Shown: positions 36,818-46,885 of the stretch, in pieces | Layout of the letters: each line of letters starts with the position of its first letter | How positions within the stretch are numbered: position 1 is the stretch's first letter | Source: Bombyx mori | Taxonomy: Eukaryota > Arthropoda > Insecta > Lepidoptera > Bombycidae | DNA: 64,000 nt | Reading direction: 5' to 3' | Assembly: GCF_030269925.1 (NCBI RefSeq) | Contig: NC_085123.1 | Span: forward strand, 2,294,001-2,358,000 | Position numbers and translations under genes: made by a program | Notes under the pieces: model-generated | The model's input: the letters and a program-made list of their open reading frames with translations, nothing else | Database searches by the model: none | Told to the model about the DNA's origin: nothing

Positions 36818-39342
36818 TCACCAATCATGGCGGATCTCTGCTTGAAGACCGACGTCTGGTCTTTTGTGACCGAACTCCTTCGAGACCATACCACCGGCAG
36901 AAAAGTGGGTGTTCTTATCCAGATCCCACACACCGGAGCCTGATGCTGTCATCTGTAAAAAAAAAAACATAAAAAATGAAAACTTGCGTTGGTAAATGAC
37001 AATTAATCAGATGGTTTCGGAGGACTTCACAGTTCTTTGAAATCGATGATGAGGGGTATTAAATTTTCATCACATAAAACCATGAAATATCATAGAAAAT
37101 CTAGACTATTCTAGACTATCATGTGTCAAGACGAGTGGCGTTGAAATTAGAGTAGTGTATTATCTATCGTTAGAGTTGGAATGGAGTTGGAAGGTGTATG
37201 TATGGGCTCTGCGTGCTAAGTGCGAGTTTTTTAACGATCTCGATAGCGTAAAAGTTAACTTAAATTTGTATGGAGTTGGAACGTTTGCCTACATTTGCCG
37301 CTAGGGATGCTGCTCTAACTGCATACAAATTTGAGTTAACTTTTGCGCTATCGGGAACGTTAAAAAACTCGCACTAAGCAGACTGTTAGCCACTTTGTAG
37401 TGTGGCTTGTGAGCTGTGTTTTCGCACACCCACTTACATAATTAACAAGAACCCAAATTCGAAGTGCAATTTAATTGCTGAGAATTATCGACAAAAAATC
37501 CTTGTCCAAATACCTATGTCAGAAAACATAAAATTAACCAATTATTATTAAGCAGTAGTTTTAATGTTTGACATCGCGCTCTATAGAATTTGCCCCACTG
37601 TATTTAACTGTAGTGATTTTCATTATGCGATTGAGGCTTTAAGTTCATGTACAAGATTATACAGGACATCCTTAAGACAATTATGATTTCTCACTTATGC
37701 CCTCTCCGAGTCTCATTTTTTCTGACTAGACAATGATCGTGTATGTATGCAAAATGTTATAGAAAAAGGTTGACTTATGGCCCCAGACTGTACAGATAGT
37801 ACCGGCGCCTGTAGTGAAAAGGGAAAGGCTCCGTTTTAAAATACATATTTATATAGTACTAAAACTAACCCCAGATCTGCCACCGATTTGTCTATTTAGG
37901 TCAATAGTGGCTTGTGCATTCTTGTTCGCCCAGTCTAGGCGTCCGCCGTAGTTGGTGCTGTCGCCTCCAGGTCCTAAAACCCTGGTACCGTAAGCCTGAC
38001 CGGTTAGTTTGCCGCGGTCGTCATTAAAGATCTCTTTGTTGTAACCAGCTTTTCCCTGAAACACAATTAATTGGTCCATCAAACATTGATTGGTTACAAG
38101 GATTGCGCATGTTAAGATCATTCATTTCTGTTTATAAAGCAGGTTTGAAATTACCTTATACATCGATCTAGCCACTGATTCATTAATTCATCACCATCCA
38201 GCAGACTAATCACTCCTGCCGGAAGGGCGGGGGGTTCCAGTCCAGACAGGAAGGGTTCCCGAGGCCCGCGCCATGCCCCCGTCAAGGGATTTGAGGACCC
38301 AGAAGCGGTTTGAAATTTACAGTGAAGACTTCTATCTATACATACTTCGAGATAAGTGATAAATGGCTATTGATCGACGTGGGAACTATTAAGATTGATT
38401 AGCATGACGAAATTGGAGCTGATGGAAAATTAAAGATTTTTAATTTCAATCATCGTTGTTCAAAAATATCTGAACAGCTATGCCTAGCCCATTTATGCCT
38501 TCGTTTGCAGAAAAATCGTTTCATAGAATTCAGGGAACACTTTCTATAAGTCTATAAGATCTCACGTGATGGGATTAAAGTTTATTTTAAACTTACAAAG
38601 AGGCCATCATCGTTTTGTCCCAAAGTGCCAAAGACCTTGCCTCCCCCCATTTGTTTGTCCCAAGTGACGTCACGGGGGTGTCGCCTTGAGGATTGCCCGC
38701 TGATCGAGTAACTGAAAATTAAGTAATTACAATTCCTAGTGTTCGGTCAGTGATTGAGATTCGAATATAATCACGTGTCTGTGTGATTCTTAAGATCGAT
38801 TTGTTTCAATAGTTATATTTTCTCTTTGGTTTTGTTATTGCAATTACGAAAAAGAAGTGATTAATTCAAATTAAATTGTCATAGCATCGACAATAGCTGC
38901 TAGGCAAATAAATTAACAAAACCAGTTGACAAACATTGGAGACAGTGGTACTCAATTGTTTTCTTCTTCTTTTTTTTCAGAGAAAATTGTTGCCAGGATA
39001 TTTTTTGCTAGATAATGATACCAAACTTTGTTAATTACTACTACCAAAAGAAATTGGTACTTAACTGTTTTAATTAAAAATACTAATGAAGAAGATGGTA
39101 CGTAATAAAACAGTCGAGGTTTTGCATGTTCCTATATCAGACGTTACATTTTTTTCATATGGTAATTTCAAACTATGAACTAAGAAATCGAGGCGTTTGT
39201 AAATCTATGCAAATTAAATATGAGATTAGTAATAATATTTAAGCAAATCTACTCACTCTTCTGCGTAATCAGAAGGTCCGTAAACTTCTGCGTTAACACA
39301 CACCAGAGTTGTAGCGAAGATATAAAACAGATTTGAATTCAT
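36818..39342 (-). CDS. glv: Gloverin, glycine-rich antibacterial protein (copy A)
   Basis: Four minus-strand coding exons, 39342-39257, 38711-38597, 38055-37870 and 36952-36818, encode 173 aa. The order is a signal peptide MNSNLFYIFATTLVCVNA, a pro-segment, a basic cleavage region (SSRRHPR), then a mature chain starting about DVTWDKQMGGGKVFGTLG. The mature chain contains GKLTGQAYGTRVLGPGGDST, DWANKNAQATIDLNRQIGG and the C-terminal SAGGMVSKEFGHKRPDVGLQ. Gloverins are secreted by fat body and haemocytes on infection and act on the outer membrane of Gram-negative bacteria. All splice phases close. Published work on B. mori separates an intron-bearing member (glv1) from intron-poor ones; the four introns counted here (one in the 5' UTR) fit the former, but I have not compared sequences. 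An untranslated first exon and a promoter lie about 1 kb upstream. A second copy is at 57686-60210. Confidence 0.96.
37210..37383. mobile_element. Palindromic MITE in a gloverin intron (copy A)
   Basis: Inverted arms TGCGTGCTAAGTGCGAG and CTCGCACTAAGCA surround the family centre TTGCCGCTAGGGATGCTGCT. It is the same family as the elements at 11.5-14.3 kb. It lies in the last gloverin intron. Confidence 0.78.
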
Positions 39343-39487
39343 TTTGAGCTAAAACAATAAGAACGATTCATTAAGTTCATTCCAAATAAAATCAGATGAT
39401 ACACATGTGAACAGCTCTCCTAATGAAAGAGTTGGATGGCATCGTCAACCAACGAGGGTTCCACCAGTTTGCGGGTCTTCACTGGTG

Positions 39488-39738
39488 GTAGGACCTCTTG
39501 TGAGTCCGCGCGTGTGGGTACCACCACCCTGCCTATTTCTGCCGTGAAGCAGTAATGCGTTTCGGTTTGAAGGGTGGGGCAGCCGTTGTAACTTACTTGA
39601 GACCTTAGAACTTATATCTCAAGGTGGGTGGCGCATTTACGTTGTAAATGTCTATGGGCTCCAGTAACCACTTAACACCAGGTGGGCTGTGAGCTCGTCC
39701 ACGCATCTAAGCAATAAAAAAAAAGAAAAAAAAAACTT
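39488..39738 (+). repeat. Bm1 SINE, 3' half, in the gloverin 5' UTR intron
   Basis: It runs from TGGTAGGACCTCTTGTGAGT through TTTCGGTTTGAAGGGTGGGG to CATCTAAGCAATAAAA and an A-rich tail, antisense to gloverin. The twin is at 60356-60606. Confidence 0.88.
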
Positions 39739-39965
39739 TAGTACAAAAAATACATATTAATGTGGAATGTGTCCTCCGGGATATATCGGACCAGCGCGGA
39801 TATTCTAAACATGGCTATATTAATTTTTATAATTAATTATCAGCTCGAATAATACAGTACTTTTAGTGAATTGTCATCTGAAAAAAGAGACTACAATTTA
39901 AAGAGTGCTTTAAAAACTGCATTGTCATTTGACGATTCATCAAAGTTAACAGACTTTTGACAAAA

Positions 39966-40101
39966 CTATACTTGAGACCTTAGAACTTATATCTCAAGAT
40001 GGGTGGTGGCGCATTTACGTTGTGGATGTCTATGGGCTCCAGTAACAACTTAACACCAGGTGGGCTGTGAGCTCGTCCACCCACCTAAGCAATAAAAAAA
40101 A
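39966..40101 (+). repeat. Bm1 SINE, 3' end, in the gloverin 5' UTR intron
   Basis: It spans CTATACTTGAGACCTTAGAA to CACCTAAGCAATAAAAAAAAG. A more diverged third fragment lies at about 40190-40310 (CTATGGGTTTCGGTAACAAC). Both are antisense to gloverin. Twins are at 60834-60969 and about 61058-61178. Confidence 0.82.
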
Positions 40102-40330
40102 GTTAGATTTGTTGACGTCTGTAGCGTTAATTTAAAGACTTAGACTTGTTTGTTTGCGGAAGCAAAGAAGAGTAATACAAACTAAGACTAAGAACTCATG
40201 TCTCAACATGACTGATGGCATTTGCGTTATTGTTGCCTATGGGTTTCGGTAACAACATAAGTAACACTAGGTTTGCTGCGAACTCGTCCACTAAACTAAG
40301 CAAAAAAATAATACAAAACAAAGTACTTAC

Positions 40331-40362
40331 TTGTATCAAGTTTCGCTCCTCAAGACCGAATG
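40331..40362 (-). other. Predicted untranslated first exon of gloverin (copy A)
   Basis: On the minus strand, a donor ATACAA/GTAAGT ends at 40331. An acceptor TTATTGTTTTAG lies six bases before the ATG at 39342. Together they imply a 5' UTR intron of about 980 bp. The 5' limit is estimated from the TATA-like box 25-30 bp upstream, so the start is approximate. The twin is about 61199-61230. Confidence 0.6.
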
Positions 40363-40386
40363 TAGTGGATAGTTGCGGTGCGGATG

Positions 40387-40423
40387 TATTTAAATGAATC
40401 TTCCGTGTAAGAGGTGAAGTCCC
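40387..40423 (-). promoter_or_regulatory. Gloverin promoter: TATA-like box and kappaB-like site (copy A)
   Basis: Minus-strand TTTAAATA is at 40387-40394, and GGGACTTCAC at 40414-40423 lies 19 bp further upstream. The latter fits a relaxed Rel/kappaB site, as expected for an immune effector controlled by Toll or IMD signalling. The spacing to the predicted first exon is normal for a TATA promoter. The twin is at 61255-61291. Confidence 0.5.
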
Positions 40424-40856
40424 TGTTGAATAAGGAGGATAAAGGAATAGTTATTCTGTGATAGGTTCTTTTTCGCGGTTTATCTCATGAGATGCGTAAT
40501 GAATGTTTACAATGGAAAGAAACCAATAATTTTTATTTTTTCGAATAGAAAACTAAAAAGTTTTAGACAATGAAGGTTTTTCTTTACATGATGTTAACCT
40601 ATTACGGTTGCCCATAGACGCCATAATGTAAAGGAAGCTGTCTTGAGACGTTAGATTCGATTGTCAATCGCATTGTAAAATAGGCCGTGCGACTTTTCAA
40701 ACGAAACTGTTTTTATTGCTGCGATGCCCGCACTCCGACCGACATGGTATTGCTCAAGTGGTTATTGGTGTTAACAGACATCAACAACGTAAATGCCGCC
40801 ATCCACCTTGAAACATCAGTCTCAGTTTTACAGTACAACGGCTGCCCCACCCTTCA

Positions 40857-41048
40857 GCCCACTGAGTTTCTCGCTGGATCTTCTCAGTGGGTCACGTTTC
40901 CGTTGCGGTGGTAGATTCTGCGAAGCACTGCTCTTGCCAGGGTCAGTGTTAGCAACACTCCGGTTTGAGCCCCGTGAGCTCACCTACAAACGCTAGGGCG
41001 AAGCTGAAATAGCCTCTCAAGGCTATTAGCATAGATAGTATAAAAAAA
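40857..41048 (+). mobile_element. Jockey-type LINE tail inserted in Bm1, 10-bp target duplication
   Basis: CCACCCTTCA occurs at 40847-40856 and 41049-41058, and the insert ends in an A run. The body (GCGAAGCACTGCTCTTGCCA, GGTTTGAGCCCCGTGAGCTC) matches the jockey-type tails elsewhere in the window. The twin is at 61725-61916. Confidence 0.85.
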
Positions 41049-41156
41049 AACCACCCTTCAAACCGACACGCTTTTCGGCTTTACGGCAGAAATAGGCAGG
41101 GTGGTGGCAGTGGTACTTACCCGACGAGCGCACAACATGCCTTACCATCGGTAATT

Positions 41157-41395
41157 CTTCTTCTTCGTCGCTTCCTCATTACTGAGGGTCGTGACCACCT
41201 TGGTCTAGTTTTTGCACCAGCTTCCTCCAATGTTGCATGCATTCGGCTTGCTTAATGGCGCCCGGGACGCTGGTGTTTGTGGACTCCTTGACAATGTCCG
41301 TCCACCTGGTTGGCAATCTTCCTCGACTTCTCTTTCCTTCCACGTGACCTACAACTATTGGTTTTTTCCAAGTTGTCAGGATTATAAGTAAGTTG
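41157..41395 (-). mobile_element. RTE-type LINE tail inserted in Bm1, 9-bp target duplication
   Basis: TCGGTAATT occurs at 41148-41156 and 41396-41404. The minus strand encodes the conserved C-terminal phrase SRGRLPTRWTDIVKES, then IKQAECMQHWRKLVQKLDQG and a stop, and ends in a (GAA)n tail. The twin is at 62025-62263. Confidence 0.87.
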
Positions 41396-41484
41396 TCGGT
41401 AATTACTTAAATTATAATTTTTACGAGTTTGATTTTCATGACACGATGTTAAAGTCTAAATGTTAAATAAATAAAGCTAAATAA

Positions 41485-41580
41485 GTCTAAATGTTGTAGA
41501 TGTATATGGGCGCTAGTAACCACTTAACACCAGGTGGGCTGTGAGCTCGTCCACCCATCTAAACAATAAAAAAAAAAAAC
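41485..41580 (+). repeat. Bm1 SINE, 3' end
   Basis: GGGCGCTAGTAACCACTTAA to CACCCATCTAAACAATAAAA and a poly-A tail. The twin is at 62353-62448. Confidence 0.75.
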
Positions 41581-42520
41581 AAGAATGATCTCATCGTATC
41601 AATGAGCACATCGCGCATAACACCATCCTAACGTCACTTTATAATTATATTATTATCTACAACAACAACAGTTGATAAGAAATGTCACAAAGTGTTCGTT
41701 AGGTTCTTTTTTTAAAGTCATGTTCCTTATAGATACGTGCTATTCATTGCTTCTCATCTTGCAAAATATGCCTATTTATGACTAGCATAACCGATATACT
41801 TTATTGTTATAACCCGCAGGAGTATGTTTGGTGCATCCGGTACATTTAATTTCCGGAACGAATTAATCTAAAGTTCCGGTTTCAAGCGTGGCATAGCTAT
41901 TGTACAAAACAAATGAATCTCCCATCTCAAGTATCAAGATTATTCTGGTAGTCGCCGTACGGTGTCTAATGCATCAACAACTTAATAAAGGTCTGTAATA
42001 GCTCTATCTTCACTTTAGTTTCTCCAATCCAATTATTGGATAATCCTATACTAGTCCTATATCGTTCTATCTTTAACAGGTACTGGTGTTAAGGCATGTT
42101 GCAAGCATCTTCTTTCTTTTACCTACAGTACGGCTGATGCAAAAGGGGATAGACGTGATACTAATTTGATTAATAGTTTGATCGCAAATGGGGTCCGTGT
42201 GTTGTGATGACTGCTTAACAAACCTCCGACATAGGCCGGATAAGCTGCCTATTTAAGGCAGAAACAATAATTCTATCTGCTATTGGCTTAGATGAGTGAA
42301 AGAATTCACGGTCAATCTGGGGTAAAGTGATTACTAAAGCCGAGTTGATTCCTGGAACGAGAGCAGAGCAGAGTGAATATCGTCAATTACCGTGAAACAT
42401 GAGGTAAAACTCTCAATTGTATTGTAGAAACGCTATTACCACGCTCATCCGGCCTAATTTAGGATTTCCTGTGTTATAGATACCAGAGATTTACAACATA
42501 CTTACTTATATATGTAACTA

Positions 42521-43820
42521 GTCAGGTCATAAGTATTGTCACACAGTAAAAACTTTTCTTTTAGAATGCTGGCCACATAAAAGTTTATTGAATTCGAATT
42601 TCGAATTGTTTATGAAAATAAAAATGTATACTTTTAAAATTTTATTCATTTTTAAATATGGAGTGAACGCTTAAAGAAGACCGTGTCGCAGTTATTGCGT
42701 TGCATCGTTGCGGTTACGCGCCAATTCAAATTTTTAACATACTGAAAAATTTGAATATAACCAAAAGATTCGTTTATCGTACCATCAAACGATACAATGA
42801 AGACTCTAGTGTAGATGACAGGTCAAGAAGTGGTCGCCCTCGGTCTGTTAGGACTCCAGCAGTGATAAAAGCTGTGAAGGCGCGAATTCAAAGAAATCCC
42901 AAACGTAAGCAGAAACTGTTGGCCCTTCAGATGGGGTTAAGCAGAACCACGGTGAAAAGGGTGTTAAATGAAGACTTTGGGCTTCGGGCATATCGAAGAA
43001 AAACAGGACATCGTTTGAATGCTCGTCTAATGGACCTGAGACTGAAGAGATGCGGCGCTTTGTTGAAGCGGTACGCGGGAAAAATATATCGGGAAATTCT
43101 TTTTTCGGATGAAAAAATGTTTACCGTAGAAGAGAGCTACAACAAACAAAATGATAAGGTGTACGCACACATTAGTGAAGAAGCGAGCAACCGTATTCCG
43201 CGTGTCCATCCGAGGTCATTTTCCATCCTCGCTCATGGTATGGTTGGGAGTTTCTTATTGGGGCTTAACAGAGGTACATTTTTGTGAGAAAGGTGTAAAA
43301 ACGAATGCAGTTGTGTATCAAAATACAGTCCTGACGCACCTTGTGGAACCTGTTTCTCATACCATGTTCAATAACAGGCATTGGGTATTCCAACAAGATT
43401 CGGCGCCAGCTCATAGAGCGATGAGCACACAAGACTGGCTGGCGGCGCGTGAAATCGACTTCATCCGGCACGAAGACTGGCCCTCCTCCAGTCCAGATTT
43501 GAATCCGTTAGATTACAAGATATGGCAACACTTGGAGGAAAAGGCGTGCTCAAAGCCTCATCCCAATTTGGAGTCACTCAAGACATCCTTGATTAAGGCA
43601 GCCGCCGATATTGACATGGACCTCGTTCGTGCTGCGATAGACGACTGGCCGCGCAGATTGATGGCCTGTATTCAAAATCACGGAGGTCATTTTGAATAAA
43701 CTTTAGTGTCATAAGAATCTATGTTTTGTTAAGTTCATTTTGGTATATGAATGGTTACATAATGAATAAACTTGTTACAATTATTTTACATTAAACATGT
43801 GACAGAATTTATGACCTGAC
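42521..43820 (+). mobile_element. Mariner (DD37D, maT-like) transposon, 1300 bp
   Basis: Inverted ends GTCAGGTCATAA and TTATGACCTGAC are flanked by TA at 42519-42520 and 43821-43822, the usual Tc1/mariner target duplication. The left terminus continues GTATTGTCACACAG and the right is its imperfect complement. The length and the single transposase frame are typical of mariner. The left 612 bp reappear at 63389-64000. Confidence 0.93.
42658..43699 (+). pseudogene. Mariner transposase, inactivated
   Basis: Apart from two lesions the frame is nearly whole. The N-terminal helix-turn-helix region reads RCGYAPIQIFNILKNLNITK, and SGRPRSVRTP lies in the linker. The catalytic acidic residues lie in EILFSDEKMF, VFQQDSAPAH and SPDLNPLDYKIW. 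The last two aspartates are 37 residues apart (DD37D), the spacing of the maT group. The third codon is TGA where a tryptophan codon is expected, and a frameshift near 43205 moves reading from frame 1 to frame 2. The element cannot make an intact transposase. The same TGA is present in the second copy. Confidence 0.88.
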
Positions 43821-44045
43821 TAGGTATAGATAATAAGCACCCAGACAGAGAGCGAACAAATCTGTCCATCACACAATGTTTGCCCAAAGTCAGTGGTCTT
43901 TAATGACACGCGCATGAAGACATTGGGTTCCGTTTCTCTAGCCCTCAAATTTGTGCAGTAATAGCTGTAACTCTTTCGATTGCTCAATCCGGCGCTCAGT
44001 AAAGAGGAAACATCAATAAAGTGTTCCAGAGACTTCCACGAAACT

Positions 44046-46075
44046 ATGTTGTGTTCAGTGCTCGTTTTTTTAAGCCTGTGAGTGTATTGATTTTAATTTA
44101 CATATCTAATTTGTTACTTTTCTTTGTAATTAGTATCCCATAGACAACATTAGAAGTCAATTTAATTTTAAATTTAAAGTTTTATAAAATACGAATATTT
44201 GAACCTAAGTATGGACGGAGTGTTGAACAACTAAAACATGTGAATGGTCAAATGTGTTTTATGCTGGGCCAGGAGATATAAGGTGAAGAATGAGCATTTC
44301 AAAAGAAACTTAAAAGGAATGTCATCTTGCTAGCAGAGAAATTGGTAATATTCTTAATTGGAGATATGCAAGCGTAATATGGCCACGCTTTGAGAAACTA
44401 TAATGATAAAATGAAATGATAGATGAATAAGTGGGTAGCGGAAGTTCGTTAACTTGATTGCGTCGAGATGTATATGAAAGATGCACTTAAGTACCAAGAT
44501 TAACGTAGGTAGATGGGAGGAGAGAAGGATTTTTTTATTTTCATAGTATACAAACAAGCATACGACCTGATGAAAACTAGTTACCGTTGCTCAGACAAGA
44601 ATACAATGGGTGAGGCTTTCGGGGGGCTCTAGTATAAACAGGAGGGATTTTGACTTCCGGATAATGTATCGCCATAGACCTTTTAAACATTTGCTCGAAA
44701 AATGTGTGTGATATTTTCAAGGTTTGAATATGTATATATTATGGTGTACGGTTAATTATTCCACCATAACTTTATACACCAGGACAGGTTTAGATATATG
44801 GGGTATTATGCCGAGTGACCATACCTATTTTTATTGTTTAATTTGGGTACGCTTGATTTTATTTTTAGTTATTCAATTTACGATTTAGGTAACATTAATG
44901 TGAAAAACTGAAGTTGTTTTGAAACGTTTACATTATAAATATCACAGATCAATTTTATCTACAAAAAGTCAAGATATCGGCGTGCTCATACTAGCTCGAG
45001 GGGGCTCGAAAGGGATTCCCTTGAAAAATCTACAAACAGTTGGTGGAATAAGTCTTTTGTGTCGCGCAATTATCACAGCCAGAAGATCTGATTTGAAACA
45101 AGTGGTTGTGTCCACGGATCATCCATTAATTGCTTTGGAGGCAGTGACTTGTGAGTAAACGTTTTACGTCTTGAAAGTTGTGGATAGAATTATTTATTTA
45201 TTTATTGCATTGATGGATGGGCGACCTCATGACCCACCTTGTTATTAAGTGGTTGACGGGGCCTATAGATGTGAATTCCACAAACATAATCAAAAAATCC
45301 CCTTTCTAAATTTAAATTAACATTCAAATTTTATATAAACGGACTGATCCACCTACAGCTCTTTGTCTTAATCTATGCTGCGATTGCAATGTGTAGTTAC
45401 ATTAACGGTTAGCTATCGGAATTTTTATTTCGATGTTTTAAATTTTCTCACTAATGCAGGAAGAAATTTCAGAAAAACAACTATTAAAGATACTAATTAT
45501 TAGTAAGACAACGGTTAGGAAATTCTTGTCAAAATATAATTTTGTTTAAGGTGGTGCTACTCCTTTTAAACGTAGTAAAGTAACGGCCACTGACTGGGCT
45601 CCGTCCATTTGGGGAGTTCAAGAATATTTGTGGTCTAATAGTGAAATAAATACATTAGTTTTGATTCAAGCCACGTCACCGCTTACGAAACCTTCACAGT
45701 TAAGGCTTGCTTTAAATAAACTAAATATACCAAAACCGGTCGATTGTGTCTTTTCAGTAGCTAGGTGAGTTTTTGATTAAAATTAAACTTTTTAAGAACC
45801 TGTACCTTTGCTTATCACCGAAATTGCCAGTAATACATTTTTCAGAAGAAGTATGTCACATTTCTTAACAGTAATTTATTGACTTAACTATATGAGCAAT
45901 GTTTCAGAAGCTATAGTTTACGCTGGCGTTACGAAAATGGGAATGTATTTCCCTTGAATTTTCATGTTTTCAATCGGCCTAGGCGTCAGGATTGGAAAGG
46001 AGAATTAATAGAAACAGGTGCATTTTATGTTTCCAGAAGAACGATATTGGAAAAAGGCTTATTTCAAAATAATAA
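44046..46075 (+). CDS. CMAS: CMP-sialic acid synthetase (N-acylneuraminate cytidylyltransferase), C-terminus not found
   Basis: Four exons splice in phase: 44046-44077 (MLCSVLVFLS, a short hydrophobic signal-like start), 44948-45150, 45551-45764 and 45908-46075, for 205 codons. The enzyme transfers CMP from CTP to sialic acid. Insect forms are secretory-pathway proteins, which fits the hydrophobic start. The nucleotide-binding signature LILARGGSKGIPLKN, then NTLVLIQATSPLTKPSQL, FNRPRRQDWKGELIETGAFY and the end EKGLFQNNK are clear family motifs. After 46075 a good donor (AA/GTGAGT) follows. No exon for the conserved last 30-40 residues, which carry an acidic ID-x-D-x-D type motif, was found before UTP14 starts at 46886. 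Reading through the donor would stop at once. The tiny first exon is inferred from phase and hydrophobicity. Confidence 0.85.
45190..45275 (-). repeat. Diverged Bm1 3' fragment in a CMAS intron
   Basis: TTTATTGCATTGATGGATGG and GACCTCATGACCCACCTTGT are a degraded minus-strand SINE end. Confidence 0.45.
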
Positions 46076-46885
46076 GTGAGTTTACTAAAACTAATTACAA
46101 TAAGTTAGTATTTTCTTCGGCTTTTGCGGGTTATAGACATAATTAAGTTCCGTCTTAGCGCAATATTGTAATGTCGACAAATAACAATTCAATTGTCCGC
46201 GACCACGAAAACTGTAGAGTATTCGAAACGTCGGAAATATTAAAATGACAATAAAAACGCGAAATTAAAAAGGAAGTTACCTAAAAAATTTATGTTTTTT
46301 ATCCCTATTAATTTATGTTACTACACTATTTTTGGGTCTGGAATAAATTTTCTCTCATTGTCCGTCGTAAATATTTTATAATAAAGCAAACGGTGTTCGG
46401 TGTCTGAGGATGTTAAAGTGTGTACTGGTTGTGGCTTATTAATAGTTTAGTTAATCTTTCTAAGAGTTAAACTGTTGGAAAATGAAAAAAAGCTAGAAGT
46501 GGATGGATGTTGTGTTCTTTAAAACACTCCAAGAAATTTTCAATCTCCTGCCATTCTACCTACGTTTTTATTTCATTTCTCGTAGTTCGAATTCATTCAA
46601 TTCCATTACATCTTTCTCCTTTCCATCCACTGTTTGTATTATGAATTTGAACATTTTCGACTTTTTCCAAAAATTTGGCTATATAGCCTATGTCCCTTTG
46701 CTCCGATTTGACACATCTATCTTTTGACATTATCTGACAAATTTGTAATTTTAATTTTTTAGGTTAGGTGAAAGATTTTTATGTATTTTAAGGATAACGT
46801 GGTAAAATTAAAAAAAAACTTTATGCTAGTAGCAATTGCAAGTTCCGTAGTTTAATATTGCTAATTATTAACAAAGTTACATAAG
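46076..46885. other. Short intergenic gap between CMAS and UTP14
   Basis: AT-rich sequence with no convincing exon. It should hold the CMAS 3' end, if any, and the UTP14 promoter. An AG acceptor at about 46761 gives only a 13-codon frame that does not resemble the CMAS C-terminus. Confidence 0.5.

Larger units (their letters stand above)
40742..41460 (-). repeat. Bm1 SINE split by two separate LINE insertions
   Basis: Minus-strand Bm1 pieces at about 40742-40856, 41049-41156 and 41396-41460 read continuously once two inserts (40857-41048 and 41157-41395) are removed. The outer pieces show GTAAATGCCGCCATCCACCT and AATTATAATTTTTACGAGTT. The whole nest recurs 20,868 bp to the right. Confidence 0.78.
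35928..43132. repeat. Large direct duplication, copy A (at least 7.2 kb)
   Basis: The block recurs at 56796-64000 at a constant offset of 20,868 bp. Open frames, splice sites, poly-A runs and transposon junctions I compared across the block are the same in both copies with no length change. It contains the last UPF0193 exon, gloverin with its 5' non-coding exon, several SINE and LINE insertions and the first half of a mariner. The right limit cannot be seen because copy B runs off the window. Confidence 0.97.

Noticed and set aside
46755..46810. Last exon of CMAS after the acceptor at about 46761
   Set aside because: It would encode only KLGERFLCILRITW before a stop, with none of the conserved acidic residues, and the acceptor context is ordinary T-rich DNA.
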